Assembly (NCBI GenBank): GCA_900540365.1
Contig: UQFN01000005.1
Coordinates: forward strand, 1-64,000
Length of the DNA stretch: 64,000 bases
Origin: an uncultured Mollicutes bacterium
GTDB taxonomy: Bacteria; Bacillota_I; Bacilli_A; RFN20; CAG-826
Direction: 5' to 3'
A program made the translations under genes and the position numbers. Every line of letters begins with the position of its first letter. Position 1 is the stretch's first letter. The notes below the pieces were generated by a model. It saw only the letters and a program-made list of their open reading frames with translations, was not told the DNA's origin and did not search any database. Below are positions 17,399 to 26,095 of this stretch, in pieces.

Positions 17399-17483
17399 GG
17401 GGATATGATGGAATTGGTAGACGTGCAAGACTTAGAATCTTGTGCCGCAAGGCGTAGGAGTTCGATTCTCCTTATCCCCACCA
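17399..17483 (+). tRNA. tRNA-Leu (anticodon TAG)
   Basis: An 85-nt class II tRNA: acceptor GGGGATA/TATCCCC, anticodon stem CAAGA/TCTTG with loop CTTAGAA (TAG), long variable arm TGCCGCAAGGCGT, T arm with AGTTCGATTCT, CCA encoded at 17481-17483. An accessory region begins directly at its 3' end. Confidence 0.95.
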
Positions 17484-17597
17484 TCTTATAATTAACATTT
17501 TGATACAAAGCAATGGTCTCAAAATGAAAGATATTTGCACGAGAAATCGGGCATTTTTTTATTTTTGGCGTTTTGCTAGTAGATACAAATTAGTTCA
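17482..17597 (+). repeat. Island-flanking direct repeat, copy 1
   Basis: About 115 bp starting at the final CA of tRNA-Leu. It shares CATCTTATAA-TAACATTTTGATACAA and CGAGAAATCGGGCATTTT with 19865-19976, roughly 80% identical by eye. Within it a small CGA-GAAA-TCG hairpin followed by T could serve as the tRNA terminator. Confidence 0.8.
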
Positions 17598-17744
17598 AGG
17601 CGACGTTATTTTAGGTTAAAACCGAAAGTCAACATTAGTTTATTAATTGTTTGCAAAACGAAACTTACTATTTCAATTATCTCTTACAGATTTTGTCAAA
17701 CAAAATATCTACCACTTTATCTACCAATATGATGTAATTTGAAC

Positions 17745-19151
17745 ATGATTAAAATGAACTTGATTGATGTTGTTAATGATCTAATTAAAAGAAGTGATGA
17801 AGAAGAATTGTTTGAATTTAAGGTAAATTGGTTTGAAGAGGAAAAAATAGGTCAATATATATCTGCATTATCTAATTCTGCATCCATTTTGGGAAAGGAA
17901 TATGGTTATTTAGTTTGGGGGATTGATGATAAAAAACATGATGTTATAGGAACTAACATAAATCCATTTTGTAGTTATAAAAATGAACCATTTCAAAACT
18001 ACTTGGCAAGGAATCTTAAGCCTTCCATAGCTTTTCAGTTTGATGAAATTTTTATAAATAACGAAAGATTAATAGTTTTAACTATTCCTTGTGCGAAAAA
18101 CGTACCGACATCTTTCAATAAAATACGATATTCAAGAATTGGTTCAAGCATTGCTTCATTAGAAAAATATCCAGAAAGAGAAGGTTTACTCTGGAATGTA
18201 TTAATCAAAGGTTACCCTACAATGATTAATACTGAATCGCCAATACAAGATTTAACTTTTTCACAGTTAAAAAATTATTATTTAGGCAGAAATCTAATAT
18301 TTAATGATGAAACATTTAAAATAAATATGCACTTGCTGTGTGATAATGGAAAATATAACATGTTGGCGTGCTTTTTAGCTGACAATGGTTCTATTCCAGT
18401 TAGAGTATCAATTTTTTCGGGACTAGATAAATCAAAAAAACTGTTTTCTGTAAAAGAATTTGGAAATCAAAGCTTAGTATCGGTTATAGACAGAATAATT
18501 GATTATGCCGATTCCATTAATATGACTAAATCTATAGAAGATATCCATAGTGGAACAAGAACAGATATCCCTCTTTTTAATCAAGATTGTTTTAATGAGG
18601 CTGTAAAAAATGCTTTTATTCACAATAATTGGCTAAGAAGAGTTGCTCCTATGATTACTTTTTTTGAAGACAGAATTGAAATAACCTCTTTTTCATCCCT
18701 TGCTCCAAAACAAACCATTGAAGGTTTTTACAAGGGATACAGCATACCGGTTAATGAAGATCTATCTTCCATTTTTCTTGCAACTCATTTAAGCGAAAGA
18801 ACGGGTAAGGGAAATCCTTTGATTGTTTCTAATTATGGAAGAAAAGCTTTTAAAATTAACGAGGATTCTATAATAGTTACTATCCCTTATAACTGGAGTC
18901 GTTCATTTAAAGATTTGGTAGATAAAGCGGTAGATAAATTGGCAGATAAATTAAACAAAACAGAATTAAAAATACTATATGCAATTAAAGAAAACCCTAA
19001 AATGTCACAAATTGAAATAGCAAAGATAACGAATACGGGTAAAACCACAGTTCAAAATACCATTGTTAAGTTAAAGCACTTGTCTTTGATTAAACGTATT
19101 GGCTCAAACAAAACAGGCTATTGGCAAATTATTGACAATAATGATTATTAA
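17745..19151 (+). CDS. AlbA_2 (Schlafen-like) domain transcriptional regulator
   Basis: A 468-aa cytoplasmic protein. The N-terminal AlbA_2 domain (about 1-125) contains EELFEFKVNWFEEEKIGQYI, GYLVWGIDDKKH and IRYSRIGSS, the usual landmarks of the Schlafen-AlbA/divergent AAA_4 family. The middle (about 275-385) resembles the ATP-binding C-terminal module found in these RecG-related regulators (FNEAVKNAFIHNN). A winged helix-turn-helix at the end (about 400-460: TELKILYAIKENPKMSQIEI, then KTTVQNTIVKLKHL) should bind DNA. No strong RBS; ATG at 17745 and 17754 and TTG at 17739 all fit. Such genes are common on mobile islands, often linked to defence or gene-transfer regions. Flanking direct repeats support acquisition. 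Confidence 0.8.
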   Translation: MIKMNLIDVVNDLIKRSDEEELFEFKVNWFEEEKIGQYISALSNSASILGKEYGYLVWGIDDKKHDVIGTNINPFCSYKNEPFQNYLARNLKPSIAFQFDEIFINNERLIVLTIPCAKNVPTSFNKIRYSRIGSSIASLEKYPEREGLLWNVLIKGYPTMINTESPIQDLTFSQLKNYYLGRNLIFNDETFKINMHLLCDNGKYNMLACFLADNGSIPVRVSIFSGLDKSKKLFSVKEFGNQSLVSVIDRIIDYADSINMTKSIEDIHSGTRTDIPLFNQDCFNEAVKNAFIHNNWLRRVAPMITFFEDRIEITSFSSLAPKQTIEGFYKGYSIPVNEDLSSIFLATHLSERTGKGNPLIVSNYGRKAFKINEDSIIVTIPYNWSRSFKDLVDKAVDKLADKLNKTELKILYAIKENPKMSQIEIAKITNTGKTTVQNTIVKLKHLSLIKRIGSNKTGYWQIIDNNDY

Positions 19152-19185
19152 TTTAATTAGATAATTTTAAGTTTGGAGAAAACGC

Positions 19186-19739
19186 ATGGAAACTTTAACT
19201 CGTGTATTAAAATATGGTACCAATGATTTTTTCAATTTTATCCGCAATATTGATTACGGATATATGGATGTCAAAGGAAAAATTCATAGAATTTCACCGA
19301 ATGATGATTATTCAAAACAAGGCGGTGAGCCCTATGTTTTTTCCTCTCCTGATCAAGTAGTTTCGAACAATTGCGGTTGGTGCTGGGATGTTGCTGAGCT
19401 TATTCATTTATGGTGCCAAACAAATAATGTTGAATGTAAATATATATTTTTCAATATCTTTCTAATGATTTTCATAAAACGCATACTCAAGTATTTGCTA
19501 AATGGAATAGCAAATGGTGTGAATGTCCTGATAATACGTCGCCAATTGTGTTTGGCGAAAATTGCTATGATAAATTTGAAACTTGTATTAATAATTTTGT
19601 TAATCTATTTAAGAATTATTTAAAGAATCTACTTGGAAATAAATATGGCTCATCCAATTTACTTGTCAAAGAAATAACTCAACCTTTGATTTCTGGAATG
19701 TCAGTTGAAGAATATTTAGAGACTGCGAGAAAGTATTAG
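19186..19739 (+). pseudogene. Transglutaminase-like (papain-fold) protein gene, frameshifted
   Basis: Reconstructed length is about 184 aa. The first frame (19186-about 19460) holds NNCGWCWDVAELIHLWC, with the likely nucleophile Cys in CGWCWD. After a one-base shift at a T5 run near 19452, the second frame gives NDFHKTHTQVFAKWNSKWCE, with the likely catalytic His in THTQVF, then CPDNTSPIVFGENCYDKFE and a C-terminus ending at 19739. Cys, His and Asp in this order and spacing fit small transglutaminase-like proteins of mobile elements. RBS GGAG precedes the ATG by 9 nt. One frameshift only, so the damage is recent or an assembly error; without it the gene would be whole. Confidence 0.75.
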
Positions 19740-20190
19740 CTTACCGAATTAGAAATAATGATTGAAGATGATTTCTTTCCGAAAACATTGATAAAATCCG
19801 CATTTTTAAAGGTAGCATTTCTCTAGTATGGGTATCGTTTTGTATTAAAGCAATAGCACAAAGACATCTTATAACTAACATTTTGATACAATTAATGGCT
19901 TCAAAATTAATGATATTTGTCCGAGAAATCGGGCATTTTATTATGCTGCGTTTTTCTAGTAGATATAAATTGGTTAGAACCTATGAATTTTCTAATTTTA
20001 GTTCTACTAAAAAACGATACTCTTACTAGAAAATTAATAGCCCACAGAAATTATGATTTTAGTACCAGAAATTCCTTTTGAAGCTCTTAAAACTTTGAAA
20101 GGCGCTTAAAGCATTAAATTATATTGATTTCTATAGTTTTCACGCTTAATGAAAAAAAATTCTTAAAAAACTACTTTTATTTATTAATTT
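19740..20190. other. Intergenic stretch of the island, with direct repeat copy 2
   Basis: About 450 bases. It includes the second island repeat (19865-19976). No sizeable open frame, RNA gene or recognisable remnant is seen in the rest. Confidence 0.5.
19865..19976 (+). repeat. Island-flanking direct repeat, copy 2
   Basis: Matches 17482-17597 in order and orientation, including the CCGAGAAATCGGGCATTTT hairpin, here with a better stem. Together the copies bracket the AlbA_2 regulator and the transglutaminase-like pseudogene (about 2.4 kb). Confidence 0.8.
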
Positions 20191-20808
20191 ATGTTAAATA
20201 TTCATATGTCAAATTATGAAATAATTAAGTTTGTAGATGGTGATTTTGAATTGGATGTTAATATCTCGCCTCAGCAAAACACAATTTGGTTAACTCAAGA
20301 TCAGATTGCCAAACTTTTTGGAAAATCTCGTTCAACAATTACTGAACATATTAACAATATTTTTCCCGAAGGAGAACTATTTGAAATGACTTCCGTCGGA
20401 AATTCCGACATAACTAATCATAAACCTGCAAAATTATATAATCTTGATGTTATACTTGCTGTCGGATATCGTGTTAAATCAAAAAGAGGAATTTTATTTA
20501 GAAGATGGGCAACAGCAGTTTTAAGAGATTATCTAATTAAGGGCTATTCATTATCATCAGACAGAGCTATAGTTACTAAATTTATAAATGATAATTTAAA
20601 GGAGTGTCTTATTTCTTTTTATGATGATCCTTTTTTAGATAAAATAGATAATTATTTAATTAAAAAGGTTGATAAAAATGAATTCATAAAATTAATTAAT
20701 ACTTTAATTAAAAATGGTTATGAATTTTTAGCTTACGATGATGAGTATTTGTTCGATGAAGATGAATTCAAAGATATTAATTTAGCTTTTAAAATAAAAA
20801 ATTATTAA
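20191..20808 (+). CDS. RhuM-family protein, short form
   Basis: A 205-aa protein whose first 130 residues match the RhuM (virulence RhuM/DNA-binding Bro-like) family: NTIWLTQDQIAKLFGKSRST, ITEHINNIF, KLYNLDVILAVGYRVKSKRG and FRRWATAVLRDYLIKGYSL. Full-length RhuM proteins are usually over 300 aa. Here the usual C-terminal half is absent and replaced by about 75 acidic residues (FLAYDDEYLFDEDEFKD) that I do not recognise. Several starts are possible (ATG 20191 or 20206), none with an RBS. RhuM genes travel on islands and plasmids with restriction or toxin genes; their biochemical role is unclear. It may be a truncated remnant still open by chance. Confidence 0.7.
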   Translation: MLNIHMSNYEIIKFVDGDFELDVNISPQQNTIWLTQDQIAKLFGKSRSTITEHINNIFPEGELFEMTSVGNSDITNHKPAKLYNLDVILAVGYRVKSKRGILFRRWATAVLRDYLIKGYSLSSDRAIVTKFINDNLKECLISFYDDPFLDKIDNYLIKKVDKNEFIKLINTLIKNGYEFLAYDDEYLFDEDEFKDINLAFKIKNY

Positions 20809-20831
20809 TTTTAATTATCTAAATCCTCTGC

Positions 20832-21617
20832 CTAATCCTTCTTTTCTTTTTTATCTTCGTTATGATTTTTTAATTTTGCTTCTATTTCTTCTTTATATTT
20901 TTCAAGTTTTTCTTTCATACTTAAACGACTATTTTTAAAAGGAAAGAAAAATGGACGATGATATTTTAAGTTGGAATCCTTAAAATAAAGTTCTTGAGTT
21001 TTATTTTCAACATAATCTTTAAATTTATCAAGATTTACAATAATTTTAAGATCTTTTGCTGCTTTTCTAATTCGCGTTGCAATATGCATTGAATAAGCAA
21101 AGTCAACTAACATCATTCCCATGACTATTCCAATAAAGAAATAATAAATATGAGTTGGTTCATTAGCTAAATAAGTAATAAATTCAACTAAGTATGGATT
21201 TATAAAAAAGTAATAAACACAAGCAATTACTAGCCAAAAAAATGAAAATAGTGGACATATAATACCCATAATATTAAATTTTTGATTTGAATAATCCCAT
21301 AGTTTAATTTTTAAACCTTTAATAAAAATCAAACCAGCAATAAATTCAATTAAAACTAAACAAAAAGCAATAAAAACAATTTTTAATATGATTGTCCATG
21401 GACTAGTTTCATCAAGACCAATTAATGAAAAATCCAAATTACTAAGTAAATATAAAATGACTACCCCAAATCCATATAAAGGAATATAAGGACCTACCAT
21501 AAAACCTGGATTTACCCATTTATGAGCACTAAAAAATCTTCGAAATAAAACTTCAATTACCCATCCGGCAAGTGAACCAATTACAAATAATGTAGCTATA
21601 ATAATAAATGTTTCCAT
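20832..21617 (-). CDS. Putative ABC-transporter type IV membrane protein (CmpB-like, PF06541)
   Basis: A 261-aa membrane protein with about five to six helices. The N-terminus has the family signature: GWVIEVLFRRF, then WVNPGFMVGPYIPLYGFG, and an EFIAGLIFIKGLKIKLWDYS block. The basic C-terminal tail (about 195-261) is cytoplasmic. The family is annotated as a possible ABC-transporter permease but no ATPase lies nearby and the role is unproven. No RBS; TATAAT sits 7 nt before the ATG, so the mRNA is probably leaderless. Confidence 0.75.
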   Translation of the reverse strand: METFIIIATLFVIGSLAGWVIEVLFRRFFSAHKWVNPGFMVGPYIPLYGFGVVILYLLSNLDFSLIGLDETSPWTIILKIVFIAFCLVLIEFIAGLIFIKGLKIKLWDYSNQKFNIMGIICPLFSFFWLVIACVYYFFINPYLVEFITYLANEPTHIYYFFIGIVMGMMLVDFAYSMHIATRIRKAAKDLKIIVNLDKFKDYVENKTQELYFKDSNLKYHRPFFFPFKNSRLSMKEKLEKYKEEIEAKLKNHNEDKKEKKD

Positions 21618-21624
21618 GTTAAAT

Positions 21625-21630
21625 ATTATA
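21625..21630 (-). promoter_or_regulatory. -10 box placed for a leaderless transcript
   Basis: A perfect TATAAT on the minus strand, 7 nt before the ATG at 21617, with no RBS between. Confidence 0.55.
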
Positions 21631-21721
21631 GAATAATTAAATTCAATTTATAATAATATAGTTATATTCTTGTCTAATTAATGTTAAATAATTTATAAAA
21701 ATTCTAAAAAATACCTAAGTT

Positions 21722-22504
21722 TTAGATGTTTTTTTCATTATTTAAAGACTTTTTTCTATTAATTAAATAAATAATCAGTGGACAAATTCCAATGTTAAAA
21801 CGATTATTTTCTCTCTTTTTAAATATTAAATTATTTAAATAATTTGTACCAAATATAACTACGAAAAATAAAATATAAACTAGTGCTGCTAAAAACCATG
21901 AAAGAGTCATATTATTTGCTGAACTATTAAAATAATTTAGAATCTCTCCATGGATTAAACGATAAATAAAGGTTGTTTTTACAAAACTTACTTTATCATA
22001 AATATAACCTTCTCCAGCTAAATATACATAAATTAAAGTAATAGCAAAAAATATAAATGGTATATAAATATCTTTTAAATTATATTTTTCAACATTAAAC
22101 AATAAATTGATTCCTAAAAATAATAAAGTAAGGTGTGAAATAATCCCTAAAATAAATGTTGCTGGTGGTAGAGAATTAATTATTGAATTTGGAGAAACTA
22201 CTCCCCCTATTAAATATCCAAGTCCTGCAACAAAAGCAAAAATTCCACCAGTAAAATATAATTTTTTATAACCAACAACTATAATTCCACCAGTTAAAAA
22301 GTAAGCAATATGAGAAATTTCAACAGGTACTGCACCATTGTTAAAAGCATAGCAGGTAAATTCAATTGCTTTCCATATGAAGATAACGCTTCCTAAAGAA
22401 AAAATTATTATCATTGTTGCTTTTTGATGCTTTTTTAAAATTATAGTTATAAAAATAAAACTTATTAAAGCAATAATTAGAAAACATGAATAAAGATATT
22501 CCAT
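21722..22504 (-). CDS. Hypothetical polytopic membrane protein
   Basis: A 260-aa protein with seven predicted helices and a basic C-terminus. A YwaF/TMEM164-like organisation is possible (VPVEISHIAYFLTGGIIVVG), similar in style to the 467-aa membrane protein at 15973, but family membership is uncertain. No RBS is visible. It is followed 104 nt later by the CmpB-like gene on the same strand. No function assigned. Confidence 0.6.
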   Translation of the reverse strand: MEYLYSCFLIIALISFIFITIILKKHQKATMIIIFSLGSVIFIWKAIEFTCYAFNNGAVPVEISHIAYFLTGGIIVVGYKKLYFTGGIFAFVAGLGYLIGGVVSPNSIINSLPPATFILGIISHLTLLFLGINLLFNVEKYNLKDIYIPFIFFAITLIYVYLAGEGYIYDKVSFVKTTFIYRLIHGEILNYFNSSANNMTLSWFLAALVYILFFVVIFGTNYLNNLIFKKRENNRFNIGICPLIIYLINRKKSLNNEKNI

Positions 22505-22584
22505 CTATTTATTTTCGTAATTTATATATTTTTTTGTCAATCAATTATTTTTTTAGATTATCAACTAAAACCATTCTTTTTGTA

Positions 22585-22620
22585 AAATACCTTGTAAAAC
22601 TAAACTATTTTTTATTATTT
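22585..22620 (-). repeat. Dispersed AT-rich repeat, copy h (reverse)
   Basis: Reads AAAATAGTTTAGTTTTACAAGG on the minus strand in shorter pieces (ATAGTTTAGTTTTAC core). It lies in the divergent gap before the large plus-strand operon and is closest to the copy at 48088. Confidence 0.5.
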
Positions 22621-22674
22621 TAACTTATTTTTAATTACTATCTTTTTAAAAAAATTTAAACTTAGAGCGGTTTG

Positions 22675-22703
22675 TTGACAAAAAAATGCATGAATGATAA
22701 TTT
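22675..22703 (+). promoter_or_regulatory. Promoter of the 22.7-36.3 kb operon
   Basis: -35 TTGACA (22675-22680), 17-nt spacer, extended -10 TGATAATTT (TG at 22695-22696, hexamer 22698-22703). No other promoter-like sequence of this quality precedes the gene cluster. Confidence 0.7.
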
Positions 22704-22756
22704 TATTAGTAGGAGGAAAGGGTATATATAATAAGGATATATCTCATTTAATAATT

Positions 22757-23386
22757 ATGAAATTATTTAAAACTTCAAAACTTATAATGGTCACTGCCAT
22801 TGCTTTAGGCTTAGCATCAGTCGTCGGTATTGGTGTTGGTGCCTATATTATTACAGGAGGAAATAAAACCGCTGAAGTACCTGTTACTGATGATGATATA
22901 GTAATAACTAATAATGTTGTTAATTTAACAGCTTCTTTAAAATCAGATGATAATAAACTTGTCTATGAACCTACAGAAGCAGTAACCGGTAAAAGATTAA
23001 ATTCAGATGGTAATGGCGACTTAGATGTTACACTTGTTTTAAGTGTTGAAGCAACTTCAACAAATATTATTCCAACATTTACCGTATCTGTTGTATCAAG
23101 TTATAGCGCTGAATCACCTGAATTAACTGCTTTAAACACTTATTTAGTTAAACCATCTGATGTTACAGTTAGTAACACGGAATTTACTGGATCTGCTCCA
23201 TACACTAAAGAAGTAAAATTAACTTGGGCTTGGGGTAGTGCTTTTAATACTACCGATCCTTGTACTTACTATAACAAAAAATCTGAAGAAGAAGTTTCAA
23301 CTGCTACTTTAGTTAGCGAAATGGAAAGCTTTAGAGATAATGTTAATGGTAACACTTGGAAAATAGAAATTAATCCTGTAGAATAA
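22757..23386 (+). CDS. Small SipW-type (TasA/camelysin-like) exported protein, locus 1
   Basis: A 209-aa exported protein heading the operon. Its signal region (MKLFKTSKLIMVTAIALGLA then SVVGIGVGAYIITGG) resembles SipW-dependent leaders, in which cleavage follows a small-residue stretch after a long hydrophobic core. The rest is beta-rich, with V-x-L alternation and a C-terminal WAWGSAF then TYYNKK then NTWKIEI pattern seen in Firmicute TasA/CalY-like proteins. A SipW-type peptidase is encoded 17 nt downstream. The start is uncertain: AGGAGG at 22711 lies 40 nt upstream, and the frame stays open to 22694, so an ATA/ATT start nearer the RBS is possible. I infer a fibre or matrix subunit. Confidence 0.7.
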   Translation: MKLFKTSKLIMVTAIALGLASVVGIGVGAYIITGGNKTAEVPVTDDDIVITNNVVNLTASLKSDDNKLVYEPTEAVTGKRLNSDGNGDLDVTLVLSVEATSTNIIPTFTVSVVSSYSAESPELTALNTYLVKPSDVTVSNTEFTGSAPYTKEVKLTWAWGSAFNTTDPCTYYNKKSEEEVSTATLVSEMESFRDNVNGNTWKIEINPVE

Positions 23387-23403
23387 ATAAATTTATTTTA
23401 ACA

Positions 23404-24327
23404 ATGATTTTTTATATCATCTTAGGAATTGTTATAATCATTGATTTAATTATTGTTATTTTATTAATTACTACTTCTATTAAATTAATAAAAGAAATTA
23501 ATTTAGGAAGTTATGATGCGCGTTTGGTTTTTGAACGACACGAAAAAGAAGTTAAATCAAAAAATAAAAAACACATTTTTCTAAGAAAATTTATTAATAT
23601 AACTTCAAATTTATTAATTCTAATTATTGGAATAATGTTTTTAATTGGCGTTGTAGATAGTTTTGTTAACGTTTCAAATATCAAGACTTTCGCTGTTCCA
23701 ACTGGTTCAATGTCGTATAAAAATGAAGAAAATACTTATTTAGTAGAAAACAATTTAAATAACCAAATACAAATAAATGATTTAGTATTTGTTAAAAAAA
23801 TTAATTCCTTAGATGATTTAAAACTTTATGACATTATTTGTTATAAAGATGATACTCGTAAGATTAACATTATCCATAGAGTAATCGAAATTAATGAAGA
23901 TTATGTAAAAACTAAAGGCGATGCAAATAGTGAAATTGATTTAAAAAATATTTATTTTGATGACATTATTGGAAAATATATTGATGTTCGTGTTCCTTAT
24001 ATAGGTGGGTTTGTCTTATTTACATCTTCTAATTATGGCTTATTAACTTTTGCATCAGTTCTTCTTGCTTTATTAACTTATGCAATTAGTCGAAATAAAG
24101 TAGATGGTGTTGAAGAAAAAAGATTACAATACATTGATACTTATTTAGTTAATACAATAAACGAGTATGCAATTACTTCTAAATATGGTTATCTAGAAGT
24201 TAATAACAATAACTTTATATATAAAGAAAAAGAAGAAGAAAATACAGATATTTTTTCTTCTTCAATATTAAAAATTAACGATAAAGTTATTGCCCTTAGT
24301 AAAGGAGAAAAGAAAGATGAAAAATAA
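23404..24327 (+). CDS. SipW-like (ER-type) signal peptidase I, locus 1
   Basis: A 307-aa membrane protease. It has an N-terminal helix (1-22), a second helix (about 60-82) and a C-terminal helix (about 198-222). Catalytic residues fit the ER/archaeal/SipW Ser-His-Asp type, not the Ser-Lys type: Ser102 in PTGSM, His158 in IIHRVIE, Asp173 in TKGDAN. In Bacillus, SipW cleaves the leaders of TasA and TapA for biofilm fibre assembly. Here the probable substrates are the exported proteins at 22757, 28318 and 29019. An extra cytoplasmic tail of about 80 residues follows the last helix. No RBS at the ATG, so translation is probably coupled; the 3' end overlaps the AAA gene by 11 nt. Confidence 0.88.
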   Translation: MIFYIILGIVIIIDLIIVILLITTSIKLIKEINLGSYDARLVFERHEKEVKSKNKKHIFLRKFINITSNLLILIIGIMFLIGVVDSFVNVSNIKTFAVPTGSMSYKNEENTYLVENNLNNQIQINDLVFVKKINSLDDLKLYDIICYKDDTRKINIIHRVIEINEDYVKTKGDANSEIDLKNIYFDDIIGKYIDVRVPYIGGFVLFTSSNYGLLTFASVLLALLTYAISRNKVDGVEEKRLQYIDTYLVNTINEYAITSKYGYLEVNNNNFIYKEKEEENTDIFSSSILKINDKVIALSKGEKKDEK

Positions 24328-26095
24328 ACTTAGTAAAAAAGAATGGTTATTTTTATCCTTATCGTTTTTTATTGCTTTAATGGTATTTTTAAGCGGACTA
24401 GGAATGGATGCTGGACATACTGTTTTTGCAAAAGGTAATATTTTTGAAGGTTTTGCTGAATTATTTCAAATTCCTAAAATAACTGCTAACGCTGGAATTT
24501 GGATTATGCTCTTATTATTTAGTATTGCCATAATTACAACAAGTGTTGCTATATTGTATGTAAGAAGATATTTAATAAAACATGATAAAGATCCTAATTC
24601 ACTTGTTTCATGGCTATATTATATTGGTTTATTTATAGCTTCATTTGCTTTAATGTTAGCAATTGGAACTCTTTTTCAAATTCCTAATGGACGTATTGAA
24701 ACATATGGATTAACTTTAACTTATGTTTTTGGTGCATTAGTTATTGGAGTTTTACTTTTTGCAATTATTGCTATATTCTTTTGGGCTTTAATTGGGACTT
24801 TACTTTATATTTACCAACCAACCGTTCATCCTTCTAAACCATTAGTTGATGTATCTAAAGATTATGATGAAAAAGAAGACAAAGTAACTAATGATGAGCC
24901 ATTAAAAAATACTTTATTAGGTAATAATAACCAAACAATTAATACAAACTTGACTCCTGTAAGCACTGGTTCTTCTTTATTTAATAATGGAGTAATTGCT
25001 TCTAAAGAAAAAGTTTTTACTAATTTAGTAGCAATTGACGAAGAAGGTCCAATGAAATTTTTTGATGAAAATAAAGAAAAAATTACCTTAAAAGATTTAG
25101 TTGTTAATTTACAAATTTATTTAGCAAATGTTCATAACTTGTATTACAACAAAAATGAACTTGCTCAATTTATTGCAGGAATGAACGCATCTAAATTAAT
25201 TATTTTAGAAGGTATCTCTGGAACTGGTAAATCTTCTTTACCAAGATATTTTGCTAAATTTATTGGAGAAGATGCTTTCTTTGAACCAATTCAAGTTACT
25301 TATAAAGAAAAATCTGATTTACTTGGTTATTATAATGAATTAACTGGTAGATATGTCGAAACTAATTTCTTAAAAGAACTTTATCGTGCAAGTATGAATA
25401 CTGAACGTTTAAATTTAATGGTTCTTGATGAAATGAATATTTCTCGTATTGAATATTATTTTGCTGACTTTTTATCAGTTATGGAATTCCCTGAAAATGA
25501 ACGTCAAATTCCAATTATGTCATTACCAAGCGATTATGATGCTCCAATAAATTTAAAAGATGGGATTTTAAACATAACTCCTAACACTTATTTTATAGGA
25601 ACCGCTAATAAAGATGATTCTACTTTTACTATTACTGATAAAGTTATTGATAGAGCGATTGTCATTGATTTTGAAGATACACAAGTTGAAGCTAAATATG
25701 ATAAAAATATAACTCCTATTAGTTTATCTTATGATGAATTACATAATTTATTTAACGATGCTTTAAAAACTCATCCTTTCAAAACTAAAGATCGTGAAGT
25801 GTTTTTAAGTTTATTAAAATTTATTAGTGAAGAATTGGGTATTGTTTCTGGTAACCGTTTAATTAAACAAATAGATTTAATGGTTCCAGTTTATAATTCA
25901 ATGGAAATTGATTATACAATTTGCCTTGATTATTTCTTAGCTAATAAAGTTTTAAGAAAACTTGATGTTGTTTATGATTCATCTTTAAAAAATCAATTAA
26001 CTAAATTATTAAAGAAACTTGATGAATTATATTTAAAAGATCAATTTTTATATTCAAAACGTCTAATTACTCGTTTTATTAGGAGAATTAGTTAA
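24317..26095 (+). CDS. Membrane-anchored McrB-like AAA+ ATPase
   Basis: A 592-aa protein joining four N-terminal membrane helices (about 11-30, 58-80, 95-117, 132-160) and a 60-residue linker to an AAA+ domain of the McrB/dynein-like (AAA_5) group. Walker A is GISGTGKSS with Lys305, Walker B is LMVLDEMNIS with Asp371/Glu372, and sensor 1 reads FIGTANKDDS followed by KVIDRAIVIDFED, typical of McrB-type proteins. I start at 24317, not 27 nt upstream, because AAAGGAG precedes it at good distance. Its stop overlaps the start of the zinc-ribbon partner (TAATG). McrB proteins normally act in DNA restriction; membrane fusion and this exported-protein context suggest an ATPase remodelling or assembling something at the membrane (inference). 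Confidence 0.85.
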   Translation: MKNKLSKKEWLFLSLSFFIALMVFLSGLGMDAGHTVFAKGNIFEGFAELFQIPKITANAGIWIMLLLFSIAIITTSVAILYVRRYLIKHDKDPNSLVSWLYYIGLFIASFALMLAIGTLFQIPNGRIETYGLTLTYVFGALVIGVLLFAIIAIFFWALIGTLLYIYQPTVHPSKPLVDVSKDYDEKEDKVTNDEPLKNTLLGNNNQTINTNLTPVSTGSSLFNNGVIASKEKVFTNLVAIDEEGPMKFFDENKEKITLKDLVVNLQIYLANVHNLYYNKNELAQFIAGMNASKLIILEGISGTGKSSLPRYFAKFIGEDAFFEPIQVTYKEKSDLLGYYNELTGRYVETNFLKELYRASMNTERLNLMVLDEMNISRIEYYFADFLSVMEFPENERQIPIMSLPSDYDAPINLKDGILNITPNTYFIGTANKDDSTFTITDKVIDRAIVIDFEDTQVEAKYDKNITPISLSYDELHNLFNDALKTHPFKTKDREVFLSLLKFISEELGIVSGNRLIKQIDLMVPVYNSMEIDYTICLDYFLANKVLRKLDVVYDSSLKNQLTKLLKKLDELYLKDQFLYSKRLITRFIRRIS

